Source: Polycyclovorans algicola TG408 (GTDB lineage: Bacteria; Pseudomonadota; Gammaproteobacteria; Nevskiales; Nevskiaceae). Taken from it: a stretch of DNA of 64,000 nt. The position numbers and the translations under genes were made by a program. Of the stretch, positions 1-8,999 are shown piece by piece; position 1 is the first letter of the stretch, and each line of letters opens with the position of its first letter. The notes under the pieces are model-generated. The model made no database searches. It saw nothing but the letters and a program-made list of their open reading frames with translations, and was not told the origin of the DNA. The stretch lies in NCBI RefSeq assembly GCF_000711245.1, contig NZ_JOMH01000001.1, forward strand, positions 3,032,830-3,096,829. Direction: 5' to 3'.

Positions 1-1252
1 GACTCACCAAAGACCGCGCGGCGCAGGTCGCTGGGAATCATCCGCCCGGCAAACACGCACACCGCCAACGCCGAGATCGGCGCGGCGAGTTGCGCGGTCG
101 CGATGATCAGCGCGTCGAAGATCGAAAACTGCTCGGCGTCGAGTGACGCCGGCCCGGAAAAGCTCAGCAGAGAGGCCACACCCAGCGCCCAGATCACCGC
201 CGCCGAGGTCGTCGCCGCATCGATGCGCGTGTGACGCCAACGCTCCATCGCGAAACGGGTGACCACCTCCAGCAGCACGACGGCCGAGGTCAGACTCATC
301 ACCACCAGCAGACCGTAGACCACGGTGCCGATCAACACACCGTTGAGCCCCTCGGGCAAGGCTTGCGGCAAGCCGACGAACACCAACTCGAAACCGGTCC
401 CGGCCGAGACGCCGCCGAGCAGGAACAGCACCAGCGTGATGAGAATGCCGAACATCACGTCCAGGCCGAGGACGATGCCTGCCGTTGACAACAGGCGAAC
501 TTCACCCGGCAGGTAGGCGCCCAGCGTCATCATTGCGCCCAGGCCCAGTCCAGCGGTGATGAAGGCTTCGCGTATCGCGGTCAGCCACAGCTCGAGATCC
601 AGCGGCGAGGTCTTGGCGGCCAGCAGTGCCCGCCAGTCTGGCGCCGGGGCATCGCGGAACAGCAGCACCAGCACGAGCAGTGCGGTGACCAGCATAGACG
701 CCGGCAAGACCCGAATCGCCAAGCGCTCGACCCCAGAACGAAAACCCCGCGAGACCACCACGCAGGTGACCACCATGAACAGCGTGTGCCATGCCAGACC
801 GCGCTCGGGCTCGCTAACCAGCTGTTGGTAGTTGTCGACCAGCGCGGGCAGCGGTTGCGCATTCAGAACGCCGCCCGCCGCGCGCACCAGGTAGGCCATC
901 CCCCAGCCGGCAATCACGCTGTAGTAGGACAAAACCAGCGCCGCGGTGACCACCATCACCCCACCCAGCCAGCGCCACTTGCGGGTCAGCCCTGCCGTGG
1001 TGGCCGTGTTGGCAAAGCCGCTCACCAGGTCGCCGCGCATCCACCGGCCCAAGCCCCATTCCGCCGCCAGAATCGGCCAGGCAATCGGCAACAGGCACAA
1101 CAGATAGGCCGACAGAAACGGAATCGCGCCAAACGACTGCACTTGCGCCGGAAAGCGCAGCATCGTGCCCATGCCCACGCAACTGCCCACGGCGACCCAG
1201 ACAAAGGCCCCGCGAGAGGACCAGGTCCCCGTGCGTGATTCAGGAATGTTCA
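1..1252 (-). CDS. Sodium-dependent transporter, NSS/SNF family (partial)
   Basis: Reading back from an ATG at 1252 gives 417 uninterrupted codons that run off the window edge, so the C-terminus is missing. The protein opens MNIPESRTGTWSSRGAFVWV and continues with hydrophobic segments. The N-terminal GxxxGMGTMLRFP-like stretch (VGSCVGMGTMLRFPAQV) matches the first helix of neurotransmitter:sodium symporters, where an unwound glycine-rich region binds Na+ and substrate. At least nine further membrane segments follow, including an ITAGLGLGAMMTLGAYL stretch typical of bacterial NSS proteins. The family imports amino acids or similar small solutes together with Na+ across the inner membrane; the substrate cannot be told from sequence. 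It is divergent from smpB with a 42-bp gap and has no obvious Shine-Dalgarno sequence. Confidence 0.85.
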
Positions 1253-1282
1253 TGACCAGAGTGTAGTGCCAAGGCGGGCCCG

Positions 1283-1288
1283 TATACT
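1283..1288 (+). promoter_or_regulatory. Candidate -10 element of smpB (possible leaderless mRNA)
   Basis: TATACT lies six bases before the smpB ATG, with no Shine-Dalgarno sequence between. If it is a real -10 box, transcription would begin at or next to the start codon. No good -35 box is visible at 16-18 bp, so this is tentative. Confidence 0.3.
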
Positions 1289-1294
1289 TGGCAC

Positions 1295-1780
1295 ATGGGT
1301 GCAAAAACCAAAGCTGCGCAAGACGATGACACCATCGCCCTCAACCGCAAGGCGCGGCACGACTACTTCATCGAAGAGCGTTACGAAGCCGGTCTGGCGC
1401 TGCTGGGCTGGGAGGTGAAATCGCTGCGCGCGGGCCGCGCACAAATCGCCGAGGCCTACGTCATCCTCCGCAATGGCGAGGCCTACCTGATCGGCGCGCA
1501 CGTCACGCCGCTGACCCAGACCAGCACCCACGTGATTGCCGACTCCACCCGCACCCGCAAGCTGCTGCTGCACCGCAAACAACTCGCCACCCTGATCGGC
1601 AAGGTCGAACGTGCCGGCTACACCCTGGTGCCACTGGACCTGCACTGGAACCGCGGCCGCGCCAAGCTCGCCGTGGGCCTGGCCAAAGGCAAGAAGCAGC
1701 ACGACAAGCGCGCCGACATGAAGGACCGCGACTGGCAGCGCCAGCAGGGCCGCATCATGCGCACCAGCGTTCGAGACTGA
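1295..1780 (+). CDS. smpB: SsrA-binding protein SmpB
   Basis: The 161-residue protein has the usual SmpB length and signature: [31 protein letters not shown] near the N-terminus, [20 protein letters not shown] in the OB-fold barrel, and a basic C-terminal tail (KGKKQHDKR followed by [11 protein letters not shown]). SmpB binds the tRNA-like domain of tmRNA and takes the place of the anticodon arm in the decoding centre during trans-translation, which frees ribosomes stalled on broken mRNAs. The gene lies 43 bp upstream of ssrA in the same orientation, so both parts of the rescue system are together. The ATG at 1295 is the only sensible start; no Shine-Dalgarno motif precedes it, and a TATACT box sits just upstream. 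Confidence 0.97.
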   Translation: MGAKTKAAQDDDTIALNRKARHDYFIEERYEAGLALLGWEVKSLRAGRAQIAEAYVILRNGEAYLIGAHVTPLTQTSTHVIADSTRTRKLLLHRKQLATLIGKVERAGYTLVPLDLHWNRGRAKLAVGLAKGKKQHDKRADMKDRDWQRQQGRIMRTSVRD

Positions 1781-1823
1781 GGGCACGACGCTGCGCGCGT
1801 GCTATTCTTGCGCCGTACTCAAA

Positions 1824-2177
1824 GGGGATGACTGGCTTCGACGTCGGTGCTGAAACTCGCGGTGCATGCCGAGCTGCAAATCTGCTCGTTAAACGGTTTG
1901 CAAACAAGCTAGTTGCGAACGACGACAACTACGCCCTCGCCGCTTAATCCGGTGAGCATCTGACCAGCTGGTGTTGGTACCGCTGAATCAGGTGTCGACT
2001 CTTACCAACTCGTGCAATGGTTCGCCCTTAACCAACGTACTAAAACCCTAAGGGGATAAGCGACAGCGATCCGTGCCCTTCCGGGAGCTGAAGACGAAAA
2101 TCAATGAACGGGCTACGCATGTAGATCTGTAGGCGGAAGGCTGGCGGACGCGGGTTCAATTCCCGCCATCTCCACCA
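1824..2177 (+). ncRNA. ssrA: Transfer-messenger RNA (tmRNA)
   Basis: The RNA begins GGGGATGACTGGCTTCGACG and ends with a T-arm/acceptor (GGTTCAATTCCCGCCATCTCC) and an encoded CCA at 2175-2177, which together form the tRNA-like domain. The resume codon GCG is at 1915 and the reading frame runs to TAA at 1945-1947, giving the tag ANDDNYALAA, one residue different from the E. coli tag. The tag ends in ALAA, which ClpXP recognises. The length (354 nt) is normal for a one-piece tmRNA. It follows smpB directly. tmRNA 3' ends are common attachment sites for genomic islands; a toxin-antitoxin pair and a decayed IS lie just downstream, but I found no second copy of the 3' end in the window. Confidence 0.97.
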
Positions 2178-2210
2178 ATTTTTGATTCAACATTGTTCTT
2201 TTCAAACCCT

Positions 2211-2235
2211 AACCCGCTGAAAAGGCGGGTTTTTT
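2211..2235 (+). terminator. Rho-independent terminator of ssrA
   Basis: A perfect 7-bp stem (AACCCGC / GCGGGTT) with a 7-base loop is followed by a run of T, 33 bases after the tmRNA CCA end. Confidence 0.85.
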
Positions 2236-2430
2236 GTGCCCGCCATCGGCCTTCTTAATCCGGCAGATACCGCCCGTACGGGGGTCTCAACGGGGGTACA
2301 GCCGAAATATCGGCGGCTCGATCAGCAGCGCTGAGAGAGGCGCTGCGCATCGCCGTCCGGCCCCACGTCTTGCCGCATGATGTTTTAGAGACTTCACGGC
2401 GTTGCGGACAGGCTGCGGGGTTGCCTTACC

Positions 2431-2730
2431 TCAGTAGTAATCGTTCTCGCGCTGGTGTCGCACGGCGAGCACAGTGACGGTGGTGTCGTTGTCGATTTCG
2501 AATAGCGCCACATACCCTGCGCCGCCAAACGAGATGATCAGTTCACGCAAAAAGGGGTTGGTGGGGTCAGCCTTGCGGATGGTGAAGGGCATGTCCTGAA
2601 GCTGCGCATAGCCTTTGGCGATGGCGGCGCTGGCCCGCACAGCGGCCCGAGGATCTTTGGGTGCAAGAAAATCCAGCAGCCGTTCCAAGTCCTCCTGGGC
2701 GGCCTTGCTGATTCTGACGCGATACGTCAC
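2431..2730 (-). CDS. ParE/RelE-type toxin
   Basis: This 99-residue protein has the size and layout of the ParE/RelE toxin fold: MTYRVRISKAAQEDLERLLDFL forms the first strand and helix, then alternating strands run to the C-terminal block TVTVLAVRHQRENDYY. ParE-type proteins poison DNA gyrase and RelE-type proteins cut mRNA on the ribosome. The HQRE/Y ending is found in both, so the target cannot be assigned. Its start overlaps the stop of the upstream antitoxin gene by four bases (ATGA), the usual antitoxin-first arrangement. It lies in an accessory patch between the tmRNA and an IS remnant. Confidence 0.85.
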   Translation of the reverse strand: MTYRVRISKAAQEDLERLLDFLAPKDPRAAVRASAAIAKGYAQLQDMPFTIRKADPTNPFLRELIISFGGAGYVALFEIDNDTTVTVLAVRHQRENDYY

Positions 2731-2996
2731 CCGGCCTTGGCCTTGTGCTTTTCGAGGATGGCGTTCAACGAGGCCATGGATTCCTCAACGGTGAAGTACA
2801 CCCCCGTTCGCTTGGCCTCTTCACGTGAGGCGAGGCCACGGGCGATGAACTCTTTCTGCGCGCGGCGATGATCAATCTGCTGGCGCACCGAGGCTTCGAC
2901 GAAGCTGGACAGGCTTTCGCCTTCAGTGAGTACGCTTTCGGCTGCGCTGCGCAGTTCCGGCGTGACTCGGAGCGGCGGGAGGGTCGCGGATTTCAT
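2727..2996 (-). CDS. Antitoxin, ribbon-helix-helix-like
   Basis: An 89-residue protein encoded directly before the ParE/RelE-type toxin, with a four-base overlap. The N-terminus MKSATLPPLRVTPELRSAAESVL resembles the strand-helix of ribbon-helix-helix antitoxins (LPPLRVTPELR as the DNA-binding strand); a charged helical middle and a lysine-rich tail (EKHKAKAG) would bind the toxin. The start at 2996 is chosen because GGAAGG lies five bases upstream; an in-frame ATG at 3029 would add 11 residues that do not look like the family. Antitoxins of this kind usually repress their own promoter, which should lie in 3000-3100. Family placement is by pattern only. Confidence 0.75.
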   Translation of the reverse strand: MKSATLPPLRVTPELRSAAESVLTEGESLSSFVEASVRQQIDHRRAQKEFIARGLASREEAKRTGVYFTVEESMASLNAILEKHKAKAG

Positions 2997-3143
2997 GGGG
3001 CCTTCCATTGTGTTGCAGATGCGATGCACATGGTTTTGCCTGCTGACGATCGCGTCAACCGTTTGAGGGCCGATCGCCTGTGATGGTCAACTTTCGGCGC
3101 GCCGCAAAAGCTGCCATTTTCGTGCCTGGCCCTCGCTCTGATG

Positions 3144-3366
3144 GACCCTCGAAGAGCGCTTTGAATAGACAGCCATCCTCACCGACGTGATGTCAAAAAC
3201 CGCCATCGTCGATCTGGGTTATCGCGGCAGACAGCCTGACAACATCACCATGACCCACCGAGGCAAGGGCAGGAACCTCAAACCTCCGCAAGTCAAGCTG
3301 CTCAAGCGACGACAGGTCGCTCAGTTCGCCATCAGCCCTGCGTCACGTGATGGGCAAAGTGAATTA
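3144..3366 (+). mobile_element. Decayed IS remnant (same family as the 24.8-26.3 kb element)
   Basis: The stretch from ACCCTCGAAGAGC to GTGAATT matches two separate parts of the element at 24818-26341: the transposase segment encoding TAIVDLGYRGRQPDNIT through LKPPQVKLLKRRQ, then, after an internal deletion, the 3' end (GCGTCACGTGATGGGCAAAGTGAATT against GCGTCAGGTGACGGGCAGAGTGAATT). A 64-codon frame (3187-3381) is all that remains of the transposase. The 5' half and left end are absent. This explains most of the 348-bp gap between the antitoxin and the DUF4334 gene. Confidence 0.8.
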
Positions 3367-3377
3367 TCCAGGGGCAA

Positions 3378-3908
3378 CTAAACCCGCGCGCGGCGCAACA
3401 CGAAAAAGAACGGCTGATCCATGGTCCTCATGTCCATCACGCCCAGCACGGTGTCGTCGTCGACCTTGCGGAACACGTCGATGATGGCGAGTTGGTCATA
3501 GACCATGGCCGCCGTCTTGACGCCGCGATATTCGACCATTCGCAGTCGAGCGCGCGGCGTGCGGGTGGTCATCAGCGGCTGAATCACGCGGAACACGGCG
3601 GCCACGGCGCGGTTGTTCAATGACGGATAGCGCAGCGCCAATGCCATTGGCATCAGGCCGGGATTAAGCGCTCGGGTGCCCTCCTGGCCCACCTTGAACA
3701 GCAGCGGATGGACCTGCTCGGCATCGACGAACTCCTTGCCGAACCAGCCAAAGCGCTCCAGCGTGCCGTCCATGGGATGACCAGTGTTCAAGCCTTCGCC
3801 GCGCCAGCGCCCGAGCATGAAATCGACCTCGACCGAGGCCAGTCCGTCATAAAAAGCCATGGCGGTGTCAGGGGTCGGCGCAGCAGCCTGCAAGGTTGCC
3901 AAATCCAT
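3378..3908 (-). CDS. DUF4334 / GXWXG-domain protein
   Basis: A 176-residue cytoplasmic protein. Near residue 35 it carries the GRWRG motif (FMLGRWRGEGLNTGHPMDG) that defines the GXWXG domain, and the rest (LERFGWFGKEFVDAEQVHPLLF, then MVYDQLAIIDVFRKVDDDTVLGVMD and FFFVLRRARV) matches the DUF4334 domain that follows it in this family. The biochemical function is unknown. The ATG at 3908 is preferred because GGAG lies eight bases upstream; a GTG at 3953 is also in frame. It sits 69 bp downstream of the MocR-type regulator on the same strand and could be co-transcribed with it. Confidence 0.75.
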   Translation of the reverse strand: MDLATLQAAAPTPDTAMAFYDGLASVEVDFMLGRWRGEGLNTGHPMDGTLERFGWFGKEFVDAEQVHPLLFKVGQEGTRALNPGLMPMALALRYPSLNNRAVAAVFRVIQPLMTTRTPRARLRMVEYRGVKTAAMVYDQLAIIDVFRKVDDDTVLGVMDMRTMDQPFFFVLRRARV

Positions 3909-3977
3909 CGACTGCTCCAGATTCAAAGTGCCGGAGCTTAGACCCGTCGCCACACCGTCACCTTGGCCGGGCCGCCA

Positions 3978-5378
3978 TCAATGCACGCCGGCAATACTGT
4001 CGGGTGATTGCAGCATCAGCGCGGCCATGGCCTCCAGCGCGTGACCACAGTCCTGCGTGCTCATCGGGCCGCCAAGGCAGAAGCGCACGGCCTCGGGCAG
4101 CACGCCGCTGACCACGAACGCATCACTGGCGACCACCCCGACACCGATGCTGCGCAACTGCATTGCGAACAGGTGGCGGTTCCACCCCGGCGGCAGTTCC
4201 AGCCACAGGTGAAATGCATCGGCATGGGTGCGGACTTGCGCGGCCGGCAGCCATTGCCGCACGAGCGCCTGTCGCCGGCGCGACTCGGCACGCAGCGCGC
4301 GCAGCATGGCGTGCGCGGTGCCGTCGTCGATCCACTGCGTGGCCAACGCAACCGTCATCGGCGGCGCCATGATGGTGGTGGCGCGAAACACGGCCGACAG
4401 CCGCTGCACGGCGGAGGTGTCCGGCGCAACCAGATAGGCCATCCGCAGACCGGCGCCGACATGCTTGGCCATGCCGGTGAGGTAGTAGGTCAGGCTCGGC
4501 GCAAGTGTCGCAATTGGGGCGACCTTGTCGCTTGGCAGCAGGCCGTAGGCGTCGTCCTCGATCACCGGAATGCCGTACTGCAAAGCGATGCGCGCCAGTT
4601 CGCTGCGACGCGTCAGCGGCACGGTCAGCGTGGTCGGGTTCTGCAGCGTGGGGTTGAGGTACAGCGCCTTGGGCCGGTGCACGCGACAGGCGGTTTCAAA
4701 TGCGTCGGGACGGATGCCGTCAGCGTCCATTGCCAACCCCTGCAGCTTGACGCCCAACTGGGTGGCGATGGCCTTGACGCCGGGATAGGTGATCGCCTCG
4801 CAGCACAACACCTCGCCCGGCCGCACCAGCAAGCTGAACACCGCCACCAATGCGCTTTGAATACCTGGGCAGACCAGCACCCGCTCGGCCGCGACCTCCG
4901 GCAACAGCGGCGCCAGCCAACGCGCACCGGCCTCGCGCGCCTGCGCGTCACCACCAAAGGGCTGATAGCGCAGCAGCACGGTCAGATCGTGCCGCGCCAT
5001 GACCTGCTCGTGACCACGTCGCATGCGCGCCATCAGCACCGGGTCGTCGGGCTCAGGTGGCAGGTTCATCGTCATCTCGACCAACCCCAGGCTGCGGACG
5101 CTGCGGGCCGGGCCCGACGCCGCCTGGGCGCGCACGAAACTGCCGCGGCCGGGATGACTGTCGATCAGCCCGCGCGCCTGCGCCTCGGCATAGCCGCGCG
5201 CCACCGTGGTGTAGTTGAGATGCAGCGCGGTGGCGACCGCGCGTAGCGGCGGCAGTCGGTCGCGCGCTTGCAGCACGCCATTGCGGATGTCATCGGCGAT
5301 GGCCTCGGCCAACGCCAGGTACGCAGGTTGACCGGTACCGATCAAACGCTGCTGCCAACGTCGAGCGCTGTCGGGCAT
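3978..5378 (-). CDS. MocR-type regulator (GntR wHTH + aminotransferase-like domain)
   Basis: A 466-residue two-domain regulator. Residues ~15-82 form a GntR winged helix ([49 protein letters not shown]); residues ~110-460 form a fold-type I aminotransferase domain with the PLP-site aspartate in VIEDDAYG and the likely Schiff-base lysine at ~305 ([16 protein letters not shown]). MocR proteins bind PLP or its amino-acid adduct and usually activate a divergent gene. The start at 5378 is supported by GGGAGG six bases upstream; ATG 5405 is an alternative. It is transcribed away from the Nit1C operon across a 290-bp gap that holds two direct repeats, so control of that operon is the likely job (inference). 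Confidence 0.9.
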   Translation of the reverse strand: MPDSARRWQQRLIGTGQPAYLALAEAIADDIRNGVLQARDRLPPLRAVATALHLNYTTVARGYAEAQARGLIDSHPGRGSFVRAQAASGPARSVRSLGLVEMTMNLPPEPDDPVLMARMRRGHEQVMARHDLTVLLRYQPFGGDAQAREAGARWLAPLLPEVAAERVLVCPGIQSALVAVFSLLVRPGEVLCCEAITYPGVKAIATQLGVKLQGLAMDADGIRPDAFETACRVHRPKALYLNPTLQNPTTLTVPLTRRSELARIALQYGIPVIEDDAYGLLPSDKVAPIATLAPSLTYYLTGMAKHVGAGLRMAYLVAPDTSAVQRLSAVFRATTIMAPPMTVALATQWIDDGTAHAMLRALRAESRRRQALVRQWLPAAQVRTHADAFHLWLELPPGWNRHLFAMQLRSIGVGVVASDAFVVSGVLPEAVRFCLGGPMSTQDCGHALEAMAALMLQSPDSIAGVH

Positions 5379-5399
5379 GGCGGGCCTCCCGGCCGATGA

Positions 5400-5430
5400 A
5401 TGCAATCAATACGGCGTCCATGCAATCAAT
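5400..5430. promoter_or_regulatory. Direct repeats, candidate MocR operator
   Basis: ATGCAATCAAT occurs twice, at 5400-5410 and 5420-5430, with a period of exactly 20 bp (about two helical turns). Characterised MocR regulators often bind pairs of direct repeats on one DNA face in divergent promoters. The site lies 22 bp upstream of the mocR start and about 240 bp upstream of the first Nit1C gene. The rest of 5431-5668 shows no recognisable sigma-54 or strong sigma-70 promoter. Confidence 0.55.
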
Positions 5431-5668
5431 GGGCCAACCATTCCAGGGCAGATCGCATCAACTCGGTGCAAGGACCGTCCAGTCGTTGATGTCCTGCCCG
5501 CAGTGCCAACCATGGCTGACCCGTCTTTGCCGCGCCGCGCAAACAAAAAACTCAAATCAGCCAATGGCTTCGACAACTGATCGGAGCTTGATCGGCCGCC
5601 GACACGACCCGGCGGCACATCGGTTGCGTGGGTCCCGGGGCAGCCTCATTAACCCTCAGGAGCACGCC

Positions 5669-6151
5669 ATGCCCGCAGTCAGCACGACCCCCACCAAGAA
5701 AGGTGATTTCTTCGTCGATTACGAAGAAAAGGTGTTTGAAGACGTCAAAGCCAAACCGGGCGAGAAGGCCCTGGTCACCTTCCACACCGTCGCCTTCGAA
5801 GGCTCGATTGGCCTCGTCAACATCCTTCAGGCCAAGCGGTTGATGCGCAAGGGTTTCGAAACTTCGATTTTGCTCTATGGGCCGGGCGTGACCCTGGGTA
5901 TTCAGCGCGGCTTTCCGACCATCGGCGATGAAGCCTTTCCGGGCGCCCAGAACTTCACCAAACAGCTGGAAGCCTTCATGGGCGAAGGCGGCAAGGTCTA
6001 TTGCTGCCGCTTCGCGCTGCAGATGCTCTACGGCCACGGCGAGCATTCGCTGGTGCCCGGCATCGTGCCGATCAACCCGCTGGACGTCCTCGACCTGATT
6101 CTGATTCACCGCAACGACGACGCCTTCATGATCCACACCTGGACGGTGTGA
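5669..6151 (+). CDS. MSMEG_0572/Sll0783 family nitrogen-starvation response protein
   Basis: A 160-residue soluble protein and the first gene of the Nit1C operon. It begins [26 protein letters not shown] and contains [46 protein letters not shown] and [18 protein letters not shown], blocks typical of the MSMEG_0572/Sll0783 family, which is found almost only in Nit1C clusters. The fold recalls DsrE-like small proteins, but the activity is not known. The ATG at 5669 has a CAGGAG ribosome site six bases upstream; the frame is open to 5396 but the extra residues are not conserved-looking. The nitrilase gene follows after 10 bp. Confidence 0.9.
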   Translation: MPAVSTTPTKKGDFFVDYEEKVFEDVKAKPGEKALVTFHTVAFEGSIGLVNILQAKRLMRKGFETSILLYGPGVTLGIQRGFPTIGDEAFPGAQNFTKQLEAFMGEGGKVYCCRFALQMLYGHGEHSLVPGIVPINPLDVLDLILIHRNDDAFMIHTWTV

Positions 6152-6161
6152 GGCGCCGGCC

Positions 6162-7250
6162 ATGAGCACGCCCCGCCGCATCCGTGCCGCCGCCGTCCAG
6201 CTCAATCCGGTGCTGGACTCGGCGGACGGCACCGCCGACAAGGTGCTGCTGGCCCTCGCCGACGGCGCGGCGCAGGGCGTGCAGCTCATGGTGTTTCCCG
6301 AAACCGTGGTGCCCTACTACCCCTACTTTTCCTTCGTCACCCCGGCGGTGACGATGGGCCCGGCGCACCTGCGACTGTACGAGCACGCGCCCACGGTGCC
6401 CGGGCCACTGAGCGACGCCATCTCCGCCGCCGCCCGTCAGCACGCGATGGTGGTGGTGCTCGGCGTCAACGAGCGTGATCACGGCACGCTCTACAACACG
6501 CAGCTCATCTTCGACGCCGACGGCCGGCTGGCATTGAAGCGCCGCAAGATCACGCCGACCTATCACGAGCGCATGGTCTGGGGCATGGGCGACGGCTCGG
6601 GGCTGAAGACGGTGGATACCGCCGTCGGCCGGCTTGGTGCGCTGGCCTGCTGGGAGCACTACAACCCGCTGGCGCGCTACGCGCTGATGGCGCAGCACGA
6701 AGAGATTCACTGCAGCCAATTCCCCGGCTCGCTGGTCGGGCCGATCTTTGCCGAACAGATGGAAGTGACGATGCGCCACCACGCGCTGGAGGCCGGCGCC
6801 TTCGTCGTCAATGCCACCGCATGGCTGACCGACGCGCAGAAGCAACAACTCGCGCCGACACCGGAGCTGCTCAAGGCCTTCAGCGGCGGTTGCTACTCGG
6901 CGGTGATCTCGCCCGAGGGCAAGCACCTGGCCGAGCCGCTGCGCGAAGGCGAAGGGCTGGTGATTGCCGAGCTCGACTTCGCGCTGATCACCAAACGGAA
7001 ACGGATGATGGATTCGGTGGGCCACTACGCGCGGCCGGACCTGCTGCGCCTGCACCTCGACACGCAAGCCCACACGCCGCTGCAACAAGACGCGCCCGCA
7101 GCGACTGCCGCGCCCGTGCACCGCGCCGACCCGCGTGACGTCGAAGACCTGCAGCAGGTCACGCGGCTGCTGCAGCAACCCGCGCCCGCCAGCGGCCCGC
7201 AGGGTGACTACCTCGCCGCACTGGCGCAGATGATGGCGCGCGCCTCATGA
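6162..7250 (+). CDS. Nit1C nitrilase (Nit6803 type)
   Basis: A 362-residue nitrilase-superfamily enzyme with the complete Glu-Lys-Cys triad: E47 in [11 protein letters not shown]129 in [13 protein letters not shown] and C163 in LACWEHYNP. Nitrilases hydrolyse R-CN to the acid and ammonia through a cysteine thioimidate. The closest known group is the Nit1C nitrilases (cyanobacterial Nit6803 type), which always occur with the neighbouring genes seen here. In Pseudomonas this cluster has been linked to growth on cyanide as nitrogen source. Its last four bases (ATGA) overlap the radical SAM gene, so translation is coupled. The C-terminal 30 residues are a divergent tail rich in Gln, Leu and Ala. 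Confidence 0.95.
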   Translation: MSTPRRIRAAAVQLNPVLDSADGTADKVLLALADGAAQGVQLMVFPETVVPYYPYFSFVTPAVTMGPAHLRLYEHAPTVPGPLSDAISAAARQHAMVVVLGVNERDHGTLYNTQLIFDADGRLALKRRKITPTYHERMVWGMGDGSGLKTVDTAVGRLGALACWEHYNPLARYALMAQHEEIHCSQFPGSLVGPIFAEQMEVTMRHHALEAGAFVVNATAWLTDAQKQQLAPTPELLKAFSGGCYSAVISPEGKHLAEPLREGEGLVIAELDFALITKRKRMMDSVGHYARPDLLRLHLDTQAHTPLQQDAPAATAAPVHRADPRDVEDLQQVTRLLQQPAPASGPQGDYLAALAQMMARAS

Positions 7251-8431
7251 GCACGCTCACCACCCGCACGTTGTCGCTGCAGGATCTGCGCCGCCCACAA
7301 GCTGCGATGCAGGCGATGCCGGTTGCCGAGCTGATCAGTGCGCTGCAGGCCAGCGGCCTGCGCCTGGAGTCGGCAGATACCGGCATCACCGCCCGTAAAG
7401 GCGGCGCCGGGCCGACCGATCACAAGGCCGTCAGCGTCGATGGCCGCACCATCATGGTGCCGGTGCTGCACGAAAGCGCGCGGCGCTCGCCGTTCTTTGC
7501 GCGCCGCCCCGACGCCGACGGCCACAGCCAGTTGGAACGCGACGGCATTCCGGTGGCGCGCATCGCCTTTCCGAAGCAACCGCGCTTCTACGCCCAGCAG
7601 ACCTTTGACGGCGTGCCCTACTGGAAGATCGCCCAGCTGCACGGTCGCGACGTGCTCGCCACCACCGTGCTGCAAACCTGCATCCGCTACGGTCGGCGCA
7701 GCACCGCCTGCCAGTTCTGCGCCATCGGCGAGTCGCTGGCCGAAGGCCGCACCATCAACCGCAAGACGCCCGAGCAGCTTGGCGAGGTGGCACGCGCGGC
7801 GGTGCTGCTCGACGGCGTGCGCCACATGGTGATGACCACCGGAACGCCCAACTTCACCGACCGCGGCGCGGCGATCCTTTGCGAGAGCGCCTTCGGCGTG
7901 AAGTCGGCGGTGAACCTGCCGATCCAGGCGCAGTGCGAGCCGCCGGATGATCCGGCGTGGTTCGCGCGGCTGCGCGATGCGGGTGTCGACGCGCTGGGCA
8001 TGCACCTTGAAGCGGTCACGCCCGAGGTGCGCCAGCGCATCATGCCGGGCAAGGCCAGCGTGGGCGTGGACGACTATCTGCGCGCATTTGCCGACGCCGT
8101 GGCGGTGTTCGGTCGCGGCCAGGTCAGCACTTACATCCTGGCCGGGCTGGGCGACAGCGACGAGGCAATTCTGGCCATGTGCGAAACCCTGATCGGCCTC
8201 GGCGTCTACCCGTTTGTGGTGCCGTTCGTGCCGGTTGGCGGCACGCCGCTGGCGCAGCATCGTGGGCCAGACGCGCTGGCCATGCGCAGCCTGCTGGCAC
8301 CGCTGGGGCAGATGCTGGTCACGGCCGGACTCACCGCCACCGACATCAAGGCCGGCTGCGGCAAGTGCGGTGCCTGCTCGTCACTGTCCAGCTTCGAGCA
8401 GGCCGCACGGGAGGTGACCCATGTCGTTTGA
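7247..8431 (+). CDS. MSMEG_0568 family radical SAM protein
   Basis: A 394-residue protein whose cluster motif is unusual: C145-x9-C155-x2-C158 ([18 protein letters not shown]) instead of the classical Cx3Cx2C. The barrel follows, with [36 protein letters not shown] and [16 protein letters not shown] resembling biotin-synthase/lipoate-synthase-like strands. A second cysteine group near the C-terminus ([11 protein letters not shown]) could bind another iron-sulfur cluster. It is third in the Nit1C operon; its start overlaps the nitrilase stop by four bases and its end overlaps the GNAT gene by eleven. The reaction has not been established; radical modification of a nitrile or amine product is a guess. 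Confidence 0.92.
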   Translation: MSTLTTRTLSLQDLRRPQAAMQAMPVAELISALQASGLRLESADTGITARKGGAGPTDHKAVSVDGRTIMVPVLHESARRSPFFARRPDADGHSQLERDGIPVARIAFPKQPRFYAQQTFDGVPYWKIAQLHGRDVLATTVLQTCIRYGRRSTACQFCAIGESLAEGRTINRKTPEQLGEVARAAVLLDGVRHMVMTTGTPNFTDRGAAILCESAFGVKSAVNLPIQAQCEPPDDPAWFARLRDAGVDALGMHLEAVTPEVRQRIMPGKASVGVDDYLRAFADAVAVFGRGQVSTYILAGLGDSDEAILAMCETLIGLGVYPFVVPFVPVGGTPLAQHRGPDALAMRSLLAPLGQMLVTAGLTATDIKAGCGKCGACSSLSSFEQAAREVTHVV

Positions 8432-8999
8432 TGCCGTGCTCAGCGACTGGCTGCCCGCCGCCAACGGCCTGGCCACAGCCGACTCACCGCCGGGTGATTA
8501 CTGGATCAAACCCGCCACCGAAGCCTGGGAACTTGCCGGTGCACGCGGCCTGCGCCGCGCCGTGTTCTGCGTCGAGCAGGGCCTGTTCGAGGGCGATGAC
8601 CGCGACCCTGTCGATGCCCACTGCACGGTGCTGGTGGCGCTGGCCTGCGTCTTCGGCATGCCGGATCGCGTGGTCGGCACGGTACGCATTCACCGCCTTT
8701 CGGGTCTTCACTGGCAAGGCTCGCGACTGGCGGTGGCCCGTGACTGCCGGCGCCTCGCCGCACTCGGCACCGGGCTGATTCAACTCGCGGGTTGCACCGC
8801 GTCGGCGAGGGGCGCAGCGCGCTTCACCGCGCAAGTGCAGTTGCGCCACCGCCACCTGTTCGAGCGCCTGCACTGGCAGCCACAGGCGGCGATCACCGTG
8901 CAGGGCGCGCCGCACCTGCGCATGCAGGCCGACCTCGCTCACTACCCGGCGCGGCTTGCGCAGCCGCGCGTGCTGTCGGCAACGGCGCGCGCCGCGTGA
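8421..8999 (+). CDS. MSMEG_0567/Sll0786 family N-acetyltransferase
   Basis: A 192-residue GNAT-type protein. IKPATEAWELAGARGLRRAVFCVEQGLFEGDDRDPVDAHC matches the N-terminal strand-helix of autoinducer-synthase-like acetyltransferases, and VVGTVRIHR is the central strand. RLAVARDCRRLAALGTGLIQLAGC occupies the acyl-CoA-binding region, followed by a helix rich in Ala and Arg. In actinobacteria (MSMEG_0567) this domain is fused to the AIR-synthase-like domain; here, as in cyanobacteria, they are separate genes whose coding regions overlap by four bases. The substrate is unknown. It is fourth in the Nit1C operon and overlaps the radical SAM gene by 11 bp. Confidence 0.88.
   Translation: MSFDAVLSDWLPAANGLATADSPPGDYWIKPATEAWELAGARGLRRAVFCVEQGLFEGDDRDPVDAHCTVLVALACVFGMPDRVVGTVRIHRLSGLHWQGSRLAVARDCRRLAALGTGLIQLAGCTASARGAARFTAQVQLRHRHLFERLHWQPQAAITVQGAPHLRMQADLAHYPARLAQPRVLSATARAA

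Noticed and set aside
2178-3186. Integrative element attached at the tmRNA 3' end
   Set aside because: No integrase and no second copy of the tmRNA 3' sequence occur in the window, so attachment-site use is not supported here.
5431-5668. Sigma-54 promoter upstream of the Nit1C operon
   Set aside because: A GG...GC pair in TGGCTGACCCGTCTTTGC has 13 bases between the doublets instead of 10; no other candidate was found.
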